From Bacillus fungorum (GTDB taxonomy: Bacteria > Bacillota > Bacilli > Bacillales > Bacillaceae_G): DNA of 64,000 nucleotides. Below the pieces are notes generated by a model that was given only the letters and a program-made list of their open reading frames with translations, was not told the DNA's origin and did no database searches. The stretch spans positions 89,282 to 153,281 of the forward strand of contig NZ_NWUW01000010.1 in the NCBI RefSeq assembly GCF_002746455.1, in the 5' to 3' direction. Of the stretch, positions 47,521 through 58,778 are shown piece by piece (the stretch's first letter is position 1; every line of letters starts with the position of its first letter). Position numbers and translations under genes: made by a program.

Positions 47521-48303
47521 ATGCAAGCACATGAAATCGAGTATAAGTTATACGGCGATGATATGCAGTTCGTTGAAATTGAATTAGATCCAGAAGAAAG
47601 CGTGATCGCAGAAGCTGGCGCAATGATGATGATGGAAGATTATATCGAAATGGAAACAATCTTCGGTGATGGTTCTGGACCATCTGGAGGTTTATTCGGA
47701 AAATTAATGGGCGCTGGTAAACGTCTCGTTACAGGTGAAAGCATGTTTATGACTGTATTTACAAATACAGGTCACGGCAAGCGCCACGTATCCTTTGCTG
47801 CTCCTTATCCTGGTAAAATTGTTCCTGTAGATTTAACAGAATATCAAGGAAAAGTAGTTTGCCAAAAAGATGCGTTTCTTTGTGCAGCAAAAGGCGTTTC
47901 TATCGGAATCGAGTTTACGAAAAAAATAGGAACTGGTTTCTTCGGTGGGGAAGGCTTTATCATGCAGAAACTCGAAGGTGATGGACTTGCTTTCATGCAT
48001 GCAGGCGGAACTGTATATAAGCGTGAATTAAAACCCGGCGAAAGACTCCGCATTGATACAGGTTGTCTCGTTGCCATGACAAAAGATGTTAACTACGATG
48101 TCGAGTTCGTTGGAAAAGTAAAAACAGCTCTATTTGGCGGCGAAGGTTTATTCTTCGCAACGTTAGAAGGACCTGGAACAGTTTGGATCCAATCCTTAAC
48201 ACTTAGCCGCTTAGCTGCACGCCTAACAAGCCCAGCAGCACAAAGCAGCGGTGAAGGCAGCGTTTTAGGTGGACTTGGTCGTTTATTAGATGGGAAAGAA
48301 TAA
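47521..48303 (+). CDS. AIM24-family (TIGR00266) protein
   Basis: A 260-residue soluble beta-sheet protein of the AIM24/DUF124 family. It starts [43 protein letters not shown] and contains [23 protein letters not shown] and [26 protein letters not shown], the internal repeats of this family. It is found across bacteria with no proven activity; some relatives are linked to stress proteins. GAGGTG precedes the ATG. It is a single gene ending at a terminator that overlaps the next gene's end. Confidence 0.88.
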   Translation: MQAHEIEYKLYGDDMQFVEIELDPEESVIAEAGAMMMMEDYIEMETIFGDGSGPSGGLFGKLMGAGKRLVTGESMFMTVFTNTGHGKRHVSFAAPYPGKIVPVDLTEYQGKVVCQKDAFLCAAKGVSIGIEFTKKIGTGFFGGEGFIMQKLEGDGLAFMHAGGTVYKRELKPGERLRIDTGCLVAMTKDVNYDVEFVGKVKTALFGGEGLFFATLEGPGTVWIQSLTLSRLAARLTSPAAQSSGEGSVLGGLGRLLDGKE

Positions 48304-48332
48304 AAAGGGCCCTTATAGGGCTCTTTTTATTT
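48300..48332. terminator. Bidirectional terminator
   Basis: AAAAAGGGCCCT pairs with AGGGCTCTTTTT (one G-U). It overlaps the MerR gene stop. Confidence 0.8.
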
Positions 48333-49097
48333 AGGTGGACTATATAAACCATTCTGTATCATATAGTATTCCATCGCTTCGTTAAGCCATATCTCTTCTT
48401 CTTCCGTATAAGGAGATGGCATCATATTATTATATTGTTCTTCTGCATTCTCTAATTTACCTAGAGAATACATTGTCTCTTCACCAACATACTTAAGAGT
48501 CGCCTTCATATGTTCATCAACCAATTTTTGCACTTCTGAATCCTCAATTTGTCTTCCAAATAACCTTTTCACTTCTTTTGCTAAACGTACAAACTCTTTA
48601 TCAAGTGCTATGCCCTCTTCTTCCGGCTTATTATATAATCCATCAGCCACTTCTTTTGATACATATCCTTCAAGCCATAAACGTTGTTCGTTTTCTTTTT
48701 GAATGCTGTTAATTAGACTCATTAATATGTCACTATCCAACTCTTCATCTTCCTCAAGACATACCATTGTTCGTTCAAGCGCCTTTATCGAAACTCCAAT
48801 GTGCTGTCTCTTTTCTTCAAAGGCTTTTCTTTGTTGTTCCAACGTTTCTTTTAAACTTACATTCAAACTTGGCATTTTCAGCATGACGCTTATTTCTTCT
48901 AAACTATATCCTAATACTTTAAGACTCACTATTTTCTGTAGCTCTAATATATCTTTTCCTTTGTACACACGGTGACCAGAGCTAACATTCTTTTCAGGTT
49001 TAAGTAATCCAATTTCATCGTAATATTGGAGCGTTCGTATCGTTGTACCTGTTCCCCTTGAAAACTCACCAATTGAATAGCCTTCTCTTTTGCTCAT
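48327..49097 (-). CDS. MerR-family regulator with TipAS-type domain
   Basis: A 256-residue regulator. YSIGEFSRGTGTTIRTLQYYDEIGLLKPEKNVSSGHRVYK is the MerR winged helix, a long coiled coil follows (about 75-125), and the C-terminal part (about 135-256) has the TipAS fold pattern with KRLFGRQIEDSEVQKLVDEH. Such domains bind thiopeptides or multidrug ligands in TipA, Mta and SkgA. No drug pump is adjacent. AGGAGG precedes the ATG. Confidence 0.87.
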   Translation of the reverse strand: MSKREGYSIGEFSRGTGTTIRTLQYYDEIGLLKPEKNVSSGHRVYKGKDILELQKIVSLKVLGYSLEEISVMLKMPSLNVSLKETLEQQRKAFEEKRQHIGVSIKALERTMVCLEEDEELDSDILMSLINSIQKENEQRLWLEGYVSKEVADGLYNKPEEEGIALDKEFVRLAKEVKRLFGRQIEDSEVQKLVDEHMKATLKYVGEETMYSLGKLENAEEQYNNMMPSPYTEEEEIWLNEAMEYYMIQNGLYSPPK

Positions 49098-49238
49098 CTT
49101 ACACTCCTCCTAACAGTAGGTTTACAAAAATCATACTCCCTCACGTAACTGTAGGTTCAAGCTTTTTTTCTAAAAGAATGAATCAAGTCCCTCACTGCAT
49201 ATATTAAACTATACCTTTTCTTAAGGAGGGCTTCCTTA

Positions 49239-49961
49239 ATGCGTACTCCTTTATCCTTTGATAAAGACACTGCCATACTGTTGGCTTCTTGTTGTGAGTT
49301 AACGTATGAACAATATAAACAAAATGGGATTTTTGAAATACCAGATGGTTTTCAATATGTACAAGGGTTTCAAGGAAAGGCGATTCAAACAACAGAATGG
49401 TTCGGATTTATATTAGAATCTGAGGATACAATTATCGTTGCCTTCAGGGGCACTCAAACAGACCCAGATTGGATTATTGACTCTCTCGTCAATCAAAAAC
49501 CTTATCCTTATGCTTTAAATGGCGGAAATGTCCATCACGGCTTTCTCTCTATTTATGAGTCTTGTCGTGATTCTATTATGGATATGCTCGTATCATTGCC
49601 AGCACATAAAAAACTGCTAGCTACTGGGCATAGTCTAGGTGGCGCGCTTGCCACATTACACATATTAGATGCACGTATAAATACTGCCTTCGCACAGTAT
49701 GGACTTTATACATTCGCTTCTCCAAAAGTAGGAGATATCGCTTTTCGAAATTATTATAAACTACAAGTAGCTAGTAGCTTTCGTTTCGTCAACTTATTCG
49801 ATGTCGTTCCACTCCTCCCTCCCCGAAACATAAATTTTAATGATCATGATTGGGAGTATGCACACGTCCATCACAACATGACATTTACAAAAAACACAAA
49901 ATCCATTACAAATAATCATTCCATTACAACATACAAAACATGTCTGACTTCTCATTTTTAA
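49239..49961 (+). CDS. Class 3 lipase-family protein
   Basis: A 240-residue hydrolase. IIVAFRGTQTDPDWIIDSL is the oxyanion region, S132 lies in ATGHSLGGALA, D188 in VNLFDVVPLLPP and H227 in NNHSITTYK, giving a complete lipase class 3 triad. There is no signal peptide, so it acts in the cytoplasm or on internal lipid. AAGGAGGGCTTCC precedes the ATG. Substrate unknown. Confidence 0.88.
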   Translation: MRTPLSFDKDTAILLASCCELTYEQYKQNGIFEIPDGFQYVQGFQGKAIQTTEWFGFILESEDTIIVAFRGTQTDPDWIIDSLVNQKPYPYALNGGNVHHGFLSIYESCRDSIMDMLVSLPAHKKLLATGHSLGGALATLHILDARINTAFAQYGLYTFASPKVGDIAFRNYYKLQVASSFRFVNLFDVVPLLPPRNINFNDHDWEYAHVHHNMTFTKNTKSITNNHSITTYKTCLTSHF

Positions 49962-50037
49962 CCAGTAAACAATTGGAAATAAAATATTCGTATACTATAA
50001 TAATCTATGAAGTTATTTTTGGATGAGGGGACCTTAC

Positions 50038-50172
50038 ATGTTAAAATTTATCTTCGCATTTTTTCTTATTGTAATTTTTACGGTTACAGGTTTCTTTACA
50101 TTTTCATACTTTGCGACAGGAGAGTATGATGGGGCAGGTATCATATATACCACTGTTCCATTTCTTTCTTAA
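50038..50172 (+). CDS. Small membrane protein (44 residues)
   Basis: A 44-codon gene after GATGAGGGGACCTTAC. The product is one helix (MLKFIFAFFLIVIFTVTGFF) with a short outer tail, GEYDGAGIIYTTVPFLS. I do not recognise it. The good ribosome site and the terminator directly after the stop support a real gene. It may be a small regulator of a membrane complex; no partner is evident. Confidence 0.65.
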   Translation: MLKFIFAFFLIVIFTVTGFFTFSYFATGEYDGAGIIYTTVPFLS

Positions 50173-50177
50173 GCAAA

Positions 50178-50220
50178 ATAAATAAAACGAGCTTAATTTT
50201 ATTAAGCCCGTTTTATTTAT
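50178..50220. terminator. Bidirectional terminator
   Basis: AAATAAAACG-A-GCTTAAT pairs with ATTAAGC-C-CGTTTTATTT around TTT; the single mismatch becomes G-U on the minus strand. Confidence 0.8.
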
Positions 50221-50275
50221 TAATATCCATTTCTGTTGGTAAATCGATAATATATCTCCCAATATAGCAACCTCT

Positions 50276-52684
50276 TTAAAACTGTTTAACTGCATTACCG
50301 ATACCCCAAATTTCATTACTATACTGCAAAATCGTTCGATCGCTCGCAAAATGACCAGACTGTGCAATATTTAAAATCGACATTTCTAGCCACTTCGTTC
50401 GGTTTTCATAAGCTCTACCAACAGCTTCTTGCCTTTCCGCATATGGACCAAAATCTCGCAGAACGAAATATTCATCATTTTGAATTACGAGAGAATCGTA
50501 AATCGCTTCAAATTCAGCTCCCGACTGCGCAAAGAAACCATTTGTTAACTGATCTACTACTTTTTTAATGTGCATATTGTGGTGATAATAATCACTTGCA
50601 CGATATCCACCATTTTGATAGTAATGAAGAACCTCTTCGGCCGTTAAACCGAAAATGAAACAGTTATCTTCACCAACTCGGTCTTTTATTTCAATATTTG
50701 CTCCGTCTAACGTGCCGATTGTAATAGCACCATTCATCATAAATTTCATATTACCTGTTCCTGATGCCTCTTTACTCGCAGTTGAAATTTGTTCACTTAC
50801 ATCTGCAGCTGGGAATATATCTTCCGCTACAGACACTCGGTAGTTTTCTAGAAAGATAACTTTCATATATTGGCTTACGTACGGATCATTATTCACTTTC
50901 CTTGCGAGTTCATTAATTAATTTAATAATTTTTTTCGCATAATAATAACCAGGTGATGCTTTCGCTCCAAAAATAAAAGTACGTGGATAAAATGTAAAAC
51001 TAGCATCCTCTTTCAAACGGTTATACAAATATAAAATATGAAGAACATTTAATAATTGTCGTTTGTAAGCATGCAGTCTTTTTACTTGCACATCAAAAAT
51101 AGAATTTGGATCAATTGTAATCCCCATTTTATTATGAATACGCTCCGCTAAAATCTCTTTACGCTCTTGTTTTACCTCTGCAAATTTCTCTTGGAAACTC
51201 GCATCATATTGAACTGTTTGCAGCGCTTGAAGCTTAATCGGTTCTTTCTTCCACTCTGTTCCAATCGCCTCTGAAATAAGGTGCGTCAGCTGCGGATTCG
51301 CCTTCATTAACCAGCGTCTATGAGCGATTCCATTCGTTTTATTATTAAACTTATCTGGATAAAACTCATAAAACAATCGCATTTCACGTTGCTTTAAAAT
51401 TTCCGTATGAATTTTTGCTACACCGTTTACGCTATGGCTACCGACAATTGCTAAATGTGCCATTTTCACAAGATCATGCGCAATAATCGCCATCTCTTCA
51501 ATACGATGCCATTCATATGGATAACGTTCCCAAAGTTCATGACAGAAACGTTCATTAATCTCTTCAATAATCATATAAATTCTAGGTAATAACGGTTTAA
51601 AAATGTGAATTGGCCACTTCTCAAGCGCTTCTGATAACGTTGTGTGATTCGTATAAGAAATCGTTTGCGTCGTTATATGCCAAGCTTCTTCCCATGCTAA
51701 TTTTTCTTCATCTAATAAAATACGCATCAGTTCTGGAATCGCCAAAACTGGATGTGTATCATTAATATGAATCGCAATTTTCTCATGTAATTTGCGAAGG
51801 TCGCCATATCTTTCTCTATGCATACGAACGATATTTTGCAAACTTGCTGATACGAGGAAATACTGTTGTTTCAAACGAAGTATTTTCCCCTCATCATGCG
51901 TATCATCTGGATATAAAAACTCCGATACCGCCTCTGTTTCACGCTTATATTTCAAAATATCTTTGCAATTTTGCGGGAAAGGAACTGGTTCAGCATTCCA
52001 AAGTCTAAGTGTATTTACAGTACTCGTCTCATAACCTACTACTGGAACGTCATATGGTACTGCCATAATTACTTCTGCATTCGTATGCCTGAACTCTAAA
52101 CGTCCATCAATGTATAGTGGTTCCACATTACCGAAATAACTTACTTCTACAGCTTGATCATGCCTTCTTACTTCCCATACGTTTTCATGAAGAAGCCACT
52201 GTTCTGGAAATTCAACTTGATAACCATCAACAATTTTTTGATCAAATAAGCCGTGTTTATAACGAATTCCACAGCCATGACCTGGTAAGTTTAAAGAGGC
52301 AAGTGAATCAAGGAAACAAGCTGCTAATCGTCCAAGTCCACCATTTCCAAGACCTGCATCTGCTTCCACTTCTTCTAATTCTTGCAACGAAATACCAAGC
52401 TCAGAAAGTCCTTGCTCACATACATCCCTGATTCCTAAATTTAATATGTTACTTCCAAGCAAACGCCCAAGTAAAAACTCAATGGATAAGTAATACATTT
52501 GCTTTTGCTCTCCAGATCGATAACTTTCGTTCGTTGCAATCCATTGACTATTCATATACTCACGTACCATGTACCCAAGCGTATTGTACTGATCACGAGT
52601 TGTAGAGTCTTTAAAACTTTTACCATACATCGTCTCTAACTTTTCTAGAAAAGCTGATTTGAAACTTTCAACATGAGTAAACAT
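50276..52684 (-). CDS. glgP: Glycogen phosphorylase
   Basis: An 802-residue enzyme that releases glucose-1-phosphate from glycogen. It has ADAGLGNGGLGRLAACFLDSLA, NDTHPVLAIPELMRIL, and the pyridoxal-phosphate site EASGTGNMKFMMNGA near residue 640. It is the last gene of glgBCDAP, 18 bases after glgA. The length is normal for the bacterial family. Confidence 0.97.
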   Translation of the reverse strand: MFTHVESFKSAFLEKLETMYGKSFKDSTTRDQYNTLGYMVREYMNSQWIATNESYRSGEQKQMYYLSIEFLLGRLLGSNILNLGIRDVCEQGLSELGISLQELEEVEADAGLGNGGLGRLAACFLDSLASLNLPGHGCGIRYKHGLFDQKIVDGYQVEFPEQWLLHENVWEVRRHDQAVEVSYFGNVEPLYIDGRLEFRHTNAEVIMAVPYDVPVVGYETSTVNTLRLWNAEPVPFPQNCKDILKYKRETEAVSEFLYPDDTHDEGKILRLKQQYFLVSASLQNIVRMHRERYGDLRKLHEKIAIHINDTHPVLAIPELMRILLDEEKLAWEEAWHITTQTISYTNHTTLSEALEKWPIHIFKPLLPRIYMIIEEINERFCHELWERYPYEWHRIEEMAIIAHDLVKMAHLAIVGSHSVNGVAKIHTEILKQREMRLFYEFYPDKFNNKTNGIAHRRWLMKANPQLTHLISEAIGTEWKKEPIKLQALQTVQYDASFQEKFAEVKQERKEILAERIHNKMGITIDPNSIFDVQVKRLHAYKRQLLNVLHILYLYNRLKEDASFTFYPRTFIFGAKASPGYYYAKKIIKLINELARKVNNDPYVSQYMKVIFLENYRVSVAEDIFPAADVSEQISTASKEASGTGNMKFMMNGAITIGTLDGANIEIKDRVGEDNCFIFGLTAEEVLHYYQNGGYRASDYYHHNMHIKKVVDQLTNGFFAQSGAEFEAIYDSLVIQNDEYFVLRDFGPYAERQEAVGRAYENRTKWLEMSILNIAQSGHFASDRTILQYSNEIWGIGNAVKQF

Positions 52685-52702
52685 TTCTTCACCACCTACA
52701 TG

Positions 52703-54133
52703 TTATTCCATGAGACTTTTATACAATTTCTTATAGGCAAGAGCTGATTTCTCCCAGCTGTAATCTTCAGTCATCGCTTGTTTTACAAGCTGCTCCCATA
52801 CCGGTTTATCGTGGTAAAATTCAATTGCACGACGAACCGTGTGCAACATGTCATGCGCATTAAAGTTCGTGAAACTGAAACCATTTCCTTCTCCAGTTTC
52901 TTCGTCATAAGATTGTACAGTATCATTTAATCCGCCTGTCTCTCTTACAATCGGAATTGTACCGTACGCTAATGCGATAAGTTGTCCAAGTCCACATGGT
53001 TCAAATAGTGATGGCATTAAGAATAAATCACTTCCCGCATACACTTGATGAGCTAATTCTTCATTAAATCCGATATACACTTTTACCTTCTCAGGATACT
53101 CATATGCCATCCACTCAAAGAATTGTTCATATTCAGAGTCACCTGATCCTAAAATAATACATTGTACATCTTCCTCCATTATTTCGCGGAATACAGTACG
53201 TACTAAATCAAGACCTTTTTGCTTCGTTAATCTCGTTACCATTGAAATAATCGGTGTATCTTCTTTTTCTGGCAAACCAAAATAACGCTGCAATGCGCGT
53301 TTATTTTCATTTTTCTCATATAATGAATCTGCATCGTACTGAGCAGTAATATACGTATCCGTTTCTGGATTATATACGCTCGTATCAATTCCATTTACGA
53401 TGCCGCTAAGCTTACCATTATATTTTCGTAACAACCCATCTAACTTCTCACCGAAAAACTCATATTGAATTTCTTCTTTGTATGTCGGGCTAACCGCTGT
53501 AATTTGATCAGAAGCGATAATACCACCCTTCATAAAGTTCACATTTCCATAAAACTCTAACTGCTCACTATGAAAATATTCATCACCAAGTTCTAACAAG
53601 TCGTACATCACTTCAGGAGGAAATACACCTTGGAACTGCAAGTTATGAATCGTATATACTGTTTTAATATGCTCGTATAATGGGTTATCTTGATACTTTT
53701 CACGCAGTAAGAAATTCACCATAGCTGTATGCCAATCATGGCTATGAAGAACATCCACTTCAAAATCAAGATGCGGGATACACTCTAATACTGCTTTTGA
53801 AAAATAAGAAAAACGCTCTCCGTCATCGTAATGACCATACAGAGAATCCCTCTTAAAATAATATTCATTATCTATTAAGTAATACGTAATCCCATCCTGT
53901 TCACCTTTTAAAATTCCGCAATATTGATTTCTCCACCCAAGCGGGACGTTAATTACTTTATGTAACGTACATCCATCCCTTAATTTTTGCGGAATAAGAC
54001 TATAGTTAGGTAGTATAATGCGAACGTCCACACCTAATTTTTTCAGCTCTTTTGGGAGCGCACCTGCTACATCAGCTAATCCTCCCGATTTAACAAATGG
54101 TACACATTCTGATACTGCAAATAAAATATTCAC
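52703..54133 (-). CDS. glgA: Glycogen synthase
   Basis: A 476-residue GT5 glycosyltransferase that adds glucose from ADP-glucose. [16 protein letters not shown] near the N-terminus binds the nucleotide sugar, and [28 protein letters not shown] is the C-terminal motif. I place the start at the GTG at 54133, which gives [12 protein letters not shown] as the N-terminus and the length I recall for this group; GGGA lies ahead of it. A GTG four codons upstream is possible but lacks a ribosome site. Confidence 0.95.
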   Translation of the reverse strand: MNILFAVSECVPFVKSGGLADVAGALPKELKKLGVDVRIILPNYSLIPQKLRDGCTLHKVINVPLGWRNQYCGILKGEQDGITYYLIDNEYYFKRDSLYGHYDDGERFSYFSKAVLECIPHLDFEVDVLHSHDWHTAMVNFLLREKYQDNPLYEHIKTVYTIHNLQFQGVFPPEVMYDLLELGDEYFHSEQLEFYGNVNFMKGGIIASDQITAVSPTYKEEIQYEFFGEKLDGLLRKYNGKLSGIVNGIDTSVYNPETDTYITAQYDADSLYEKNENKRALQRYFGLPEKEDTPIISMVTRLTKQKGLDLVRTVFREIMEEDVQCIILGSGDSEYEQFFEWMAYEYPEKVKVYIGFNEELAHQVYAGSDLFLMPSLFEPCGLGQLIALAYGTIPIVRETGGLNDTVQSYDEETGEGNGFSFTNFNAHDMLHTVRRAIEFYHDKPVWEQLVKQAMTEDYSWEKSALAYKKLYKSLME

Positions 54134-54244
54134 TTGTTGTCCCACTGCACGAAAAGCTTATACTACTTCCCTTGCAGCTTCCTCCCTTCGAGTTTTCATT
54201 TGAATTAAAACTTTAATCAGTGGAGGAATCCCCCCACTGATTTC

Positions 54245-55279
54245 TTAAGAGTAACTATTAATCGTACTGTTTTGAACGCTTCCTTTTTCGATAACGTATG
54301 GCTCATCGGCGTTTCCTTTTAGTACAACACCGTCACCAATTTTCACATCTTTATCAATAATAACACCGTCTATTATACAGTTATCTCCAATTTGGCTCTT
54401 TTGCATAATAATGCTATTACGAACAATTGAACCTTTCCCAATTTTAACTGAACGGGAGACAACACTGTTTTCTACTTCCCCTTCAATAATACTGCCGTTT
54501 GCAATCATTGTATTTTTCACGACTGCACCCTTTACATAACGAGTTGGTGGTTCATCTTTTACTTTCGTAAAGATCGGTGCTTCTTTCTTAAATACTTGCT
54601 TCCAAATAGCAGGTTGCAAAATTTCTAAGCTATGTTTATAGTAACTTTCAATCGAATCAATAATAGCTACATATCCTGTATGCTCATACGTAGCAATATG
54701 TAGTGATTTTCCGCGCTTTTCCCTCACTACATCGAATAAGCTATATTGCTCCACATCCTTATATGACTCAAATAAATCTAACAATAATTGTTTCCTTAAC
54801 ACGTATGTTTGAAGCGAAACCCCTTCATGGCAAACTTCCGTAATGTCAGCTGCCGTATGTATATGTCGCTCTAACACCGCTTGAAAATTTAATGCTGTTA
54901 CGAGATGGCTATTCGTGATAACAACGTATTCTTCTCTAGCTCTTAGAAAATAATCAATATGTCTTCTAAAATGTGCAAAAGATCCAAATTCATCTTGGTC
55001 ACATTGACAGTTTGGCGGGAATAAAAACAGTCCGTCTCGTTTTCTATCTAAATCCCACTGTTTGCCTGAACCAACATGGTCCATTAGTGAACGGTTTTTA
55101 TGGCTTGTAAAAACTGCCACACTATGAATATTAGAATTCACCATATTTGAAAGCATGAAATCAATGAGTCGATAACGGCCCCCAAATGGTAACGCCGCTA
55201 GTGAACGATGCCCTGTTACTTTCTTTAAGGAAGGAAAACTTCCCGTTGCATTAATAATTCCTAACATTTTTTCTCCCAT
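54245..55279 (-). CDS. glgD: ADP-glucose pyrophosphorylase subunit GlgD
   Basis: A 344-residue regulatory or second subunit. The fold matches GlgC, but the nucleotide loop is altered: the GGKGSRL motif of GlgC is replaced by INATGSFPSLKKVTGHRSLAALPFGGRYRLIDFMLSN, so catalysis is doubtful. The C-terminal beta-helix is present (VVKNTMIANGSIIEGEVENSVVSRSV). In Bacillus GlgD pairs with GlgC to raise activity. It begins 19 bases after glgC. Confidence 0.94.
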   Translation of the reverse strand: MGEKMLGIINATGSFPSLKKVTGHRSLAALPFGGRYRLIDFMLSNMVNSNIHSVAVFTSHKNRSLMDHVGSGKQWDLDRKRDGLFLFPPNCQCDQDEFGSFAHFRRHIDYFLRAREEYVVITNSHLVTALNFQAVLERHIHTAADITEVCHEGVSLQTYVLRKQLLLDLFESYKDVEQYSLFDVVREKRGKSLHIATYEHTGYVAIIDSIESYYKHSLEILQPAIWKQVFKKEAPIFTKVKDEPPTRYVKGAVVKNTMIANGSIIEGEVENSVVSRSVKIGKGSIVRNSIIMQKSQIGDNCIIDGVIIDKDVKIGDGVVLKGNADEPYVIEKGSVQNSTINSYS

Positions 55280-55297
55280 TCATTTCATCCCCCTTTT

Positions 55298-56428
55298 CTA
55301 TTTCCCTTCAGCAATGAGTACTACATCGTCAACATTCTTTTCTGGACGAATGATTGTTCCATCTTCAATAACCATTTCCGATCCAACGATTGCTCTTTCA
55401 ATCACAACATTTTTACCAATCTTTGCTCCTGGCATAACGACAGAATCAATAACCATACTACCTTCTTCCACCGTCACCCCTTGAAATAGGACAGAATGCT
55501 TTACGTCCCCTTCAATGACGCATCCTTCGTTAATAAGTGACTCTTCTACTTTTGCCTTTTCAGCAATATATTGAGGCGGTTCGTTTGGATTAACAGAATA
55601 AATACGCCAATTACGATCGTTTAAATTCAGCGATGTTTCGTCGCGAAGTAAATCCATATTCGCTTCCCATAAGCTCTTCACTGTTCCAACATCTTTCCAA
55701 TATCCTTCAAACGGATACGCCATTAGCTTCTTCCCTTCATCTAATAAAAGCGGAAGCACATCTTTTCCGAAATCATTACTAGATTCAGGGTTTCTTGCAT
55801 CCATCTCTAAATATTCTTTCAAAATTGCCCAGTTAAAAATATAAATTCCCATTGATGCAAGATTACTTCTTGGAAATTGCGGTTTCTCTTCAAATTCAAC
55901 AATCTCCATCTCTTCGTTCGTATTCATAATGCCGAAACGACTCGCCTCATCCCAATGTACTTCAATAACAGAAATTGAAACGTCCGCTTCTTTCTCAATA
56001 TGGTAATCTAGCATTTTACTGTAATCCATTTTATAAATATGGTCGCCTGATAAAATCAGAACATACTCTGGTTCATATTGACTTAAATAGTTTAAGTTTT
56101 GATAAATGGCACTTGCCGTACCTGTGTACCACTTCACACCTGAAGACTCCGCATAAGGGGGTAACACTGTGACTCCACCGTTTACTCGGTCTAAATCCCA
56201 CGCATTGCCGATTCCGATATAATTATGCAATTCGAGTGGTTGATATTGCGTCAAAATCCCAACCGTTTCAATACCAGAATTCGCGCAGTTACTTAGCGTA
56301 AAATCAATAATGCGATATTTACCACCAAATGGAACAGCTGGCTTGGCTAAATTTTTTGTTAATGCACTTAATCGACTACCTTTTCCCCCTGCTAGTAACA
56401 TTGCTACGCACTTTTGTTTTTGAGCCAT
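55298..56428 (-). CDS. glgC: Glucose-1-phosphate adenylyltransferase
   Basis: A 376-residue enzyme that makes ADP-glucose. [39 protein letters not shown] is the nucleotide site, [11 protein letters not shown] binds substrate, and VEFEEKP and the C-terminal beta-helix follow. The length is standard. Its start overlaps the 3' end of glgB by 53 bases, an unusually long coupled overlap. It is the first committed step and the expected control point. Confidence 0.96.
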   Translation of the reverse strand: MAQKQKCVAMLLAGGKGSRLSALTKNLAKPAVPFGGKYRIIDFTLSNCANSGIETVGILTQYQPLELHNYIGIGNAWDLDRVNGGVTVLPPYAESSGVKWYTGTASAIYQNLNYLSQYEPEYVLILSGDHIYKMDYSKMLDYHIEKEADVSISVIEVHWDEASRFGIMNTNEEMEIVEFEEKPQFPRSNLASMGIYIFNWAILKEYLEMDARNPESSNDFGKDVLPLLLDEGKKLMAYPFEGYWKDVGTVKSLWEANMDLLRDETSLNLNDRNWRIYSVNPNEPPQYIAEKAKVEESLINEGCVIEGDVKHSVLFQGVTVEEGSMVIDSVVMPGAKIGKNVVIERAIVGSEMVIEDGTIIRPEKNVDDVVLIAEGK

Positions 56429-58313
56429 CTTGTGTTTTGCTCCCCTTTCTCGTCTTCACTGGTCGTAATATGGATACGCCAAATGGTGGAATTGTAATTT
56501 CTACATGTGCCGCTTGATTATGATACGGTTCTTGAATCGCCTTAAGCCGTTTCTTATTCACTTGCCCCGATCCGCCATATTGCTCAGCATCACTATTTAA
56601 AATCTCGTTATAATTCTCGAAATCTGGTACACCTACTTTATAGTTTTCATATGTAGCTTTCGTAAAATTACATACGACAACTAACGCATCTTCTTGTTTA
56701 TCCCCTTGGCGGATAAACGAGAAAATACTTTGCTCATGATTATTAGCATCTATCCACTGAAATCCTTCAGGTGAATGATCAAGCTGCCAAAGTGGTTTGG
56801 AGCGCTTATACAATGCTATGAGCTCTTTAAAGTAATCATGCATATAACGATGCATTTCAAAATCATGTAAATTCCAATCTAAATCTTCAAGGTCTTTCCA
56901 CTCATCAAACTGCCCGAATTCTCCTCCCATGAAAAGTAATTTCTTTCCTGGGTGAGTAAAGAAATATCCATATAATAAACGAAGTTGAGCAAACTTATCC
57001 CAGTAATCTCCTGGCATTTTATTTAATAACGACTTTTTCCCATGAACGACTTCATCATGAGAAAGCGGTAATATAAAATTTTCAGAGTAAGCATATAGTA
57101 TAGAGAACGTCATTTTCTCATGAATATACTTCCTGTACTCAGGCGCACACTCCATATACTTCAGCACATCATTCATCCAGCCCATATTCCATTTGTAATT
57201 GAACCCAAGCCCACCTTCATACGTTGGAGCTGTTACAAGTGGCCAAGCTGTTGAATCTTCTGCTGTCATAAGAAAATCTTCATCTTCTGCAAACACCGCT
57301 TCATTTAACTCTCGTAAAAATGAAACAGCGTGCTCATTACTTTGCTCTTGCCCTTCTTTATTCCAGTACAGCATGTTCGCAACTGCATCTACCCTGAAAC
57401 CGTCAATGTGGAAATATCTCATCCAAAATAATGCATTTGAAATTAAGAAATTACGCACTTCCCTCTTTCCTAAATCAAAGTTGACAGTTCCCCATACTGG
57501 ATTTTCTTGCACATCTTTATCTTTATATTCATAAGTCGGTGTCCCATCAAACAAATATAAACCGTGAGTATCTTTACAAAAATGCCCCGGCACCCAATCT
57601 AAAATGACACCGATTCCATATTTATGACATTCATCGACAAAATGCATCAAATCATGTGGTGTGCCGAATCTACTCGTTGCTGCATAATATCCCGTCCCTT
57701 GGTATCCCCAAGAACGATCATATGGATGCTCAACAAGCGGCATAATTTCAATATGTGTAAATTGATGTTCCACCACATAAGGAATGAGTTCTTCTGCCAT
57801 TTCCCTGTAAGAATACAGTGTTCCGTCTTCTTTCTTTTTCCAAGAACCGAAATGTAATTCATAAACCGTCATCGCTTCTTTATAAACCGATTTTTTCTTT
57901 TTCTTACGGCTCCAGTTTTTATCATTCCATTCATATCCCTTTATATCAAAAACTACAGATGCCGTATTCGGTCTTACTTCTGCATACACAGCATACGGAT
58001 CTGCTTTAAAAATAACGTCACCAGTCATCGTTTCAATCGCATATTTATATATTTCCCTTTCTTCAATATGCGGTATAAACAAGGACCAAATCCCCTCTTC
58101 TGTCACTTGTAGCATCTTATGTTGCTCATAATCCCATTCATTAAAATCTCCAACAACACTCATTGCTTTCGCATGAGGAGCCCATACTGTAAATCGTACA
58201 CCTCGCATCTCATCTTCCGTCACAACATGTGCGCCAAAGATGTTATAACTTTCATAGTACTTTTCTGTATGAAACTCATCTCGTTTCACTTCTTCACAAT
58301 TTATTACACTCAA
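56376..58313 (-). CDS. glgB: 1,4-alpha-glucan branching enzyme
   Basis: A 645-residue GH13 enzyme. An N-terminal carbohydrate module (to about 120) is followed by the barrel with [13 protein letters not shown] (nucleophile Asp), [10 protein letters not shown] (acid Glu) and [16 protein letters not shown] (third acid). The start is inferred as TTG at 58313, preceded by GAGGTGAGCATA; it gives the 645-residue length I recall for this group, while an upstream start would add 15 residues with no ribosome site. The last 20 residues are basic and overlap glgC. It heads glgBCDAP. Confidence 0.95.
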   Translation of the reverse strand: MSVINCEEVKRDEFHTEKYYESYNIFGAHVVTEDEMRGVRFTVWAPHAKAMSVVGDFNEWDYEQHKMLQVTEEGIWSLFIPHIEEREIYKYAIETMTGDVIFKADPYAVYAEVRPNTASVVFDIKGYEWNDKNWSRKKKKKSVYKEAMTVYELHFGSWKKKEDGTLYSYREMAEELIPYVVEHQFTHIEIMPLVEHPYDRSWGYQGTGYYAATSRFGTPHDLMHFVDECHKYGIGVILDWVPGHFCKDTHGLYLFDGTPTYEYKDKDVQENPVWGTVNFDLGKREVRNFLISNALFWMRYFHIDGFRVDAVANMLYWNKEGQEQSNEHAVSFLRELNEAVFAEDEDFLMTAEDSTAWPLVTAPTYEGGLGFNYKWNMGWMNDVLKYMECAPEYRKYIHEKMTFSILYAYSENFILPLSHDEVVHGKKSLLNKMPGDYWDKFAQLRLLYGYFFTHPGKKLLFMGGEFGQFDEWKDLEDLDWNLHDFEMHRYMHDYFKELIALYKRSKPLWQLDHSPEGFQWIDANNHEQSIFSFIRQGDKQEDALVVVCNFTKATYENYKVGVPDFENYNEILNSDAEQYGGSGQVNKKRLKAIQEPYHNQAAHVEITIPPFGVSILRPVKTRKGSKTQDGSKTKVRSNVTSRGKR

Positions 58314-58778
58314 TATGCTCACCTCACTAAGATGACAGAATTTTTTATACTTTACCAATTCTGCGAAAAACTGAAATATCCTTGTTAATTTATAAAAAAT
58401 ATACGTTTTTTTCTTGAAAATATTGTTTTTTTTTCACATTTCCATATAAAATATCGAATTTTGACGAATATTCATTGAAAACGCTTCATTTCCTACTAGA
58501 CTTTTATCCTATTATTTATTTCTCACCCCCTATTTTATTAGGTTTATCCTATTTTTCACGCTATTTTTCACTTAAAATCGCAACAAAATAATCTGTCATA
58601 AAAAATGTTTCTCAACATTTTTCGTCACAATTTTATTGAAACGGAAAATTCATACTTATATATTAGTTCTCAATAAAGAACATTTTTTCGCGACTACAAT
58701 TCATAGCGGACTACTATGCTTACTTATTTATCCTTGTTACGAACAATCGCTATAAAAATTTAACTAGGGGTCTTTCTC
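58314..58778. other. Divergent region between glg operon and mini-subtilase gene
   Basis: A very AT-rich 465-base gap. A cre-like site at 58475-58489 is the only clear element. No gene or stable RNA fold was recognised. Confidence 0.5.
58475..58489. promoter_or_regulatory. Cre-like CcpA site upstream of glgB
   Basis: TTGAAAACGCTTCAT matches the cre pattern WTGAAARCGYTTWNN at every fixed position but one. It lies about 165 bases upstream of glgB and is oriented plausibly for carbon catabolite control of glycogen synthesis. Confidence 0.5.
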
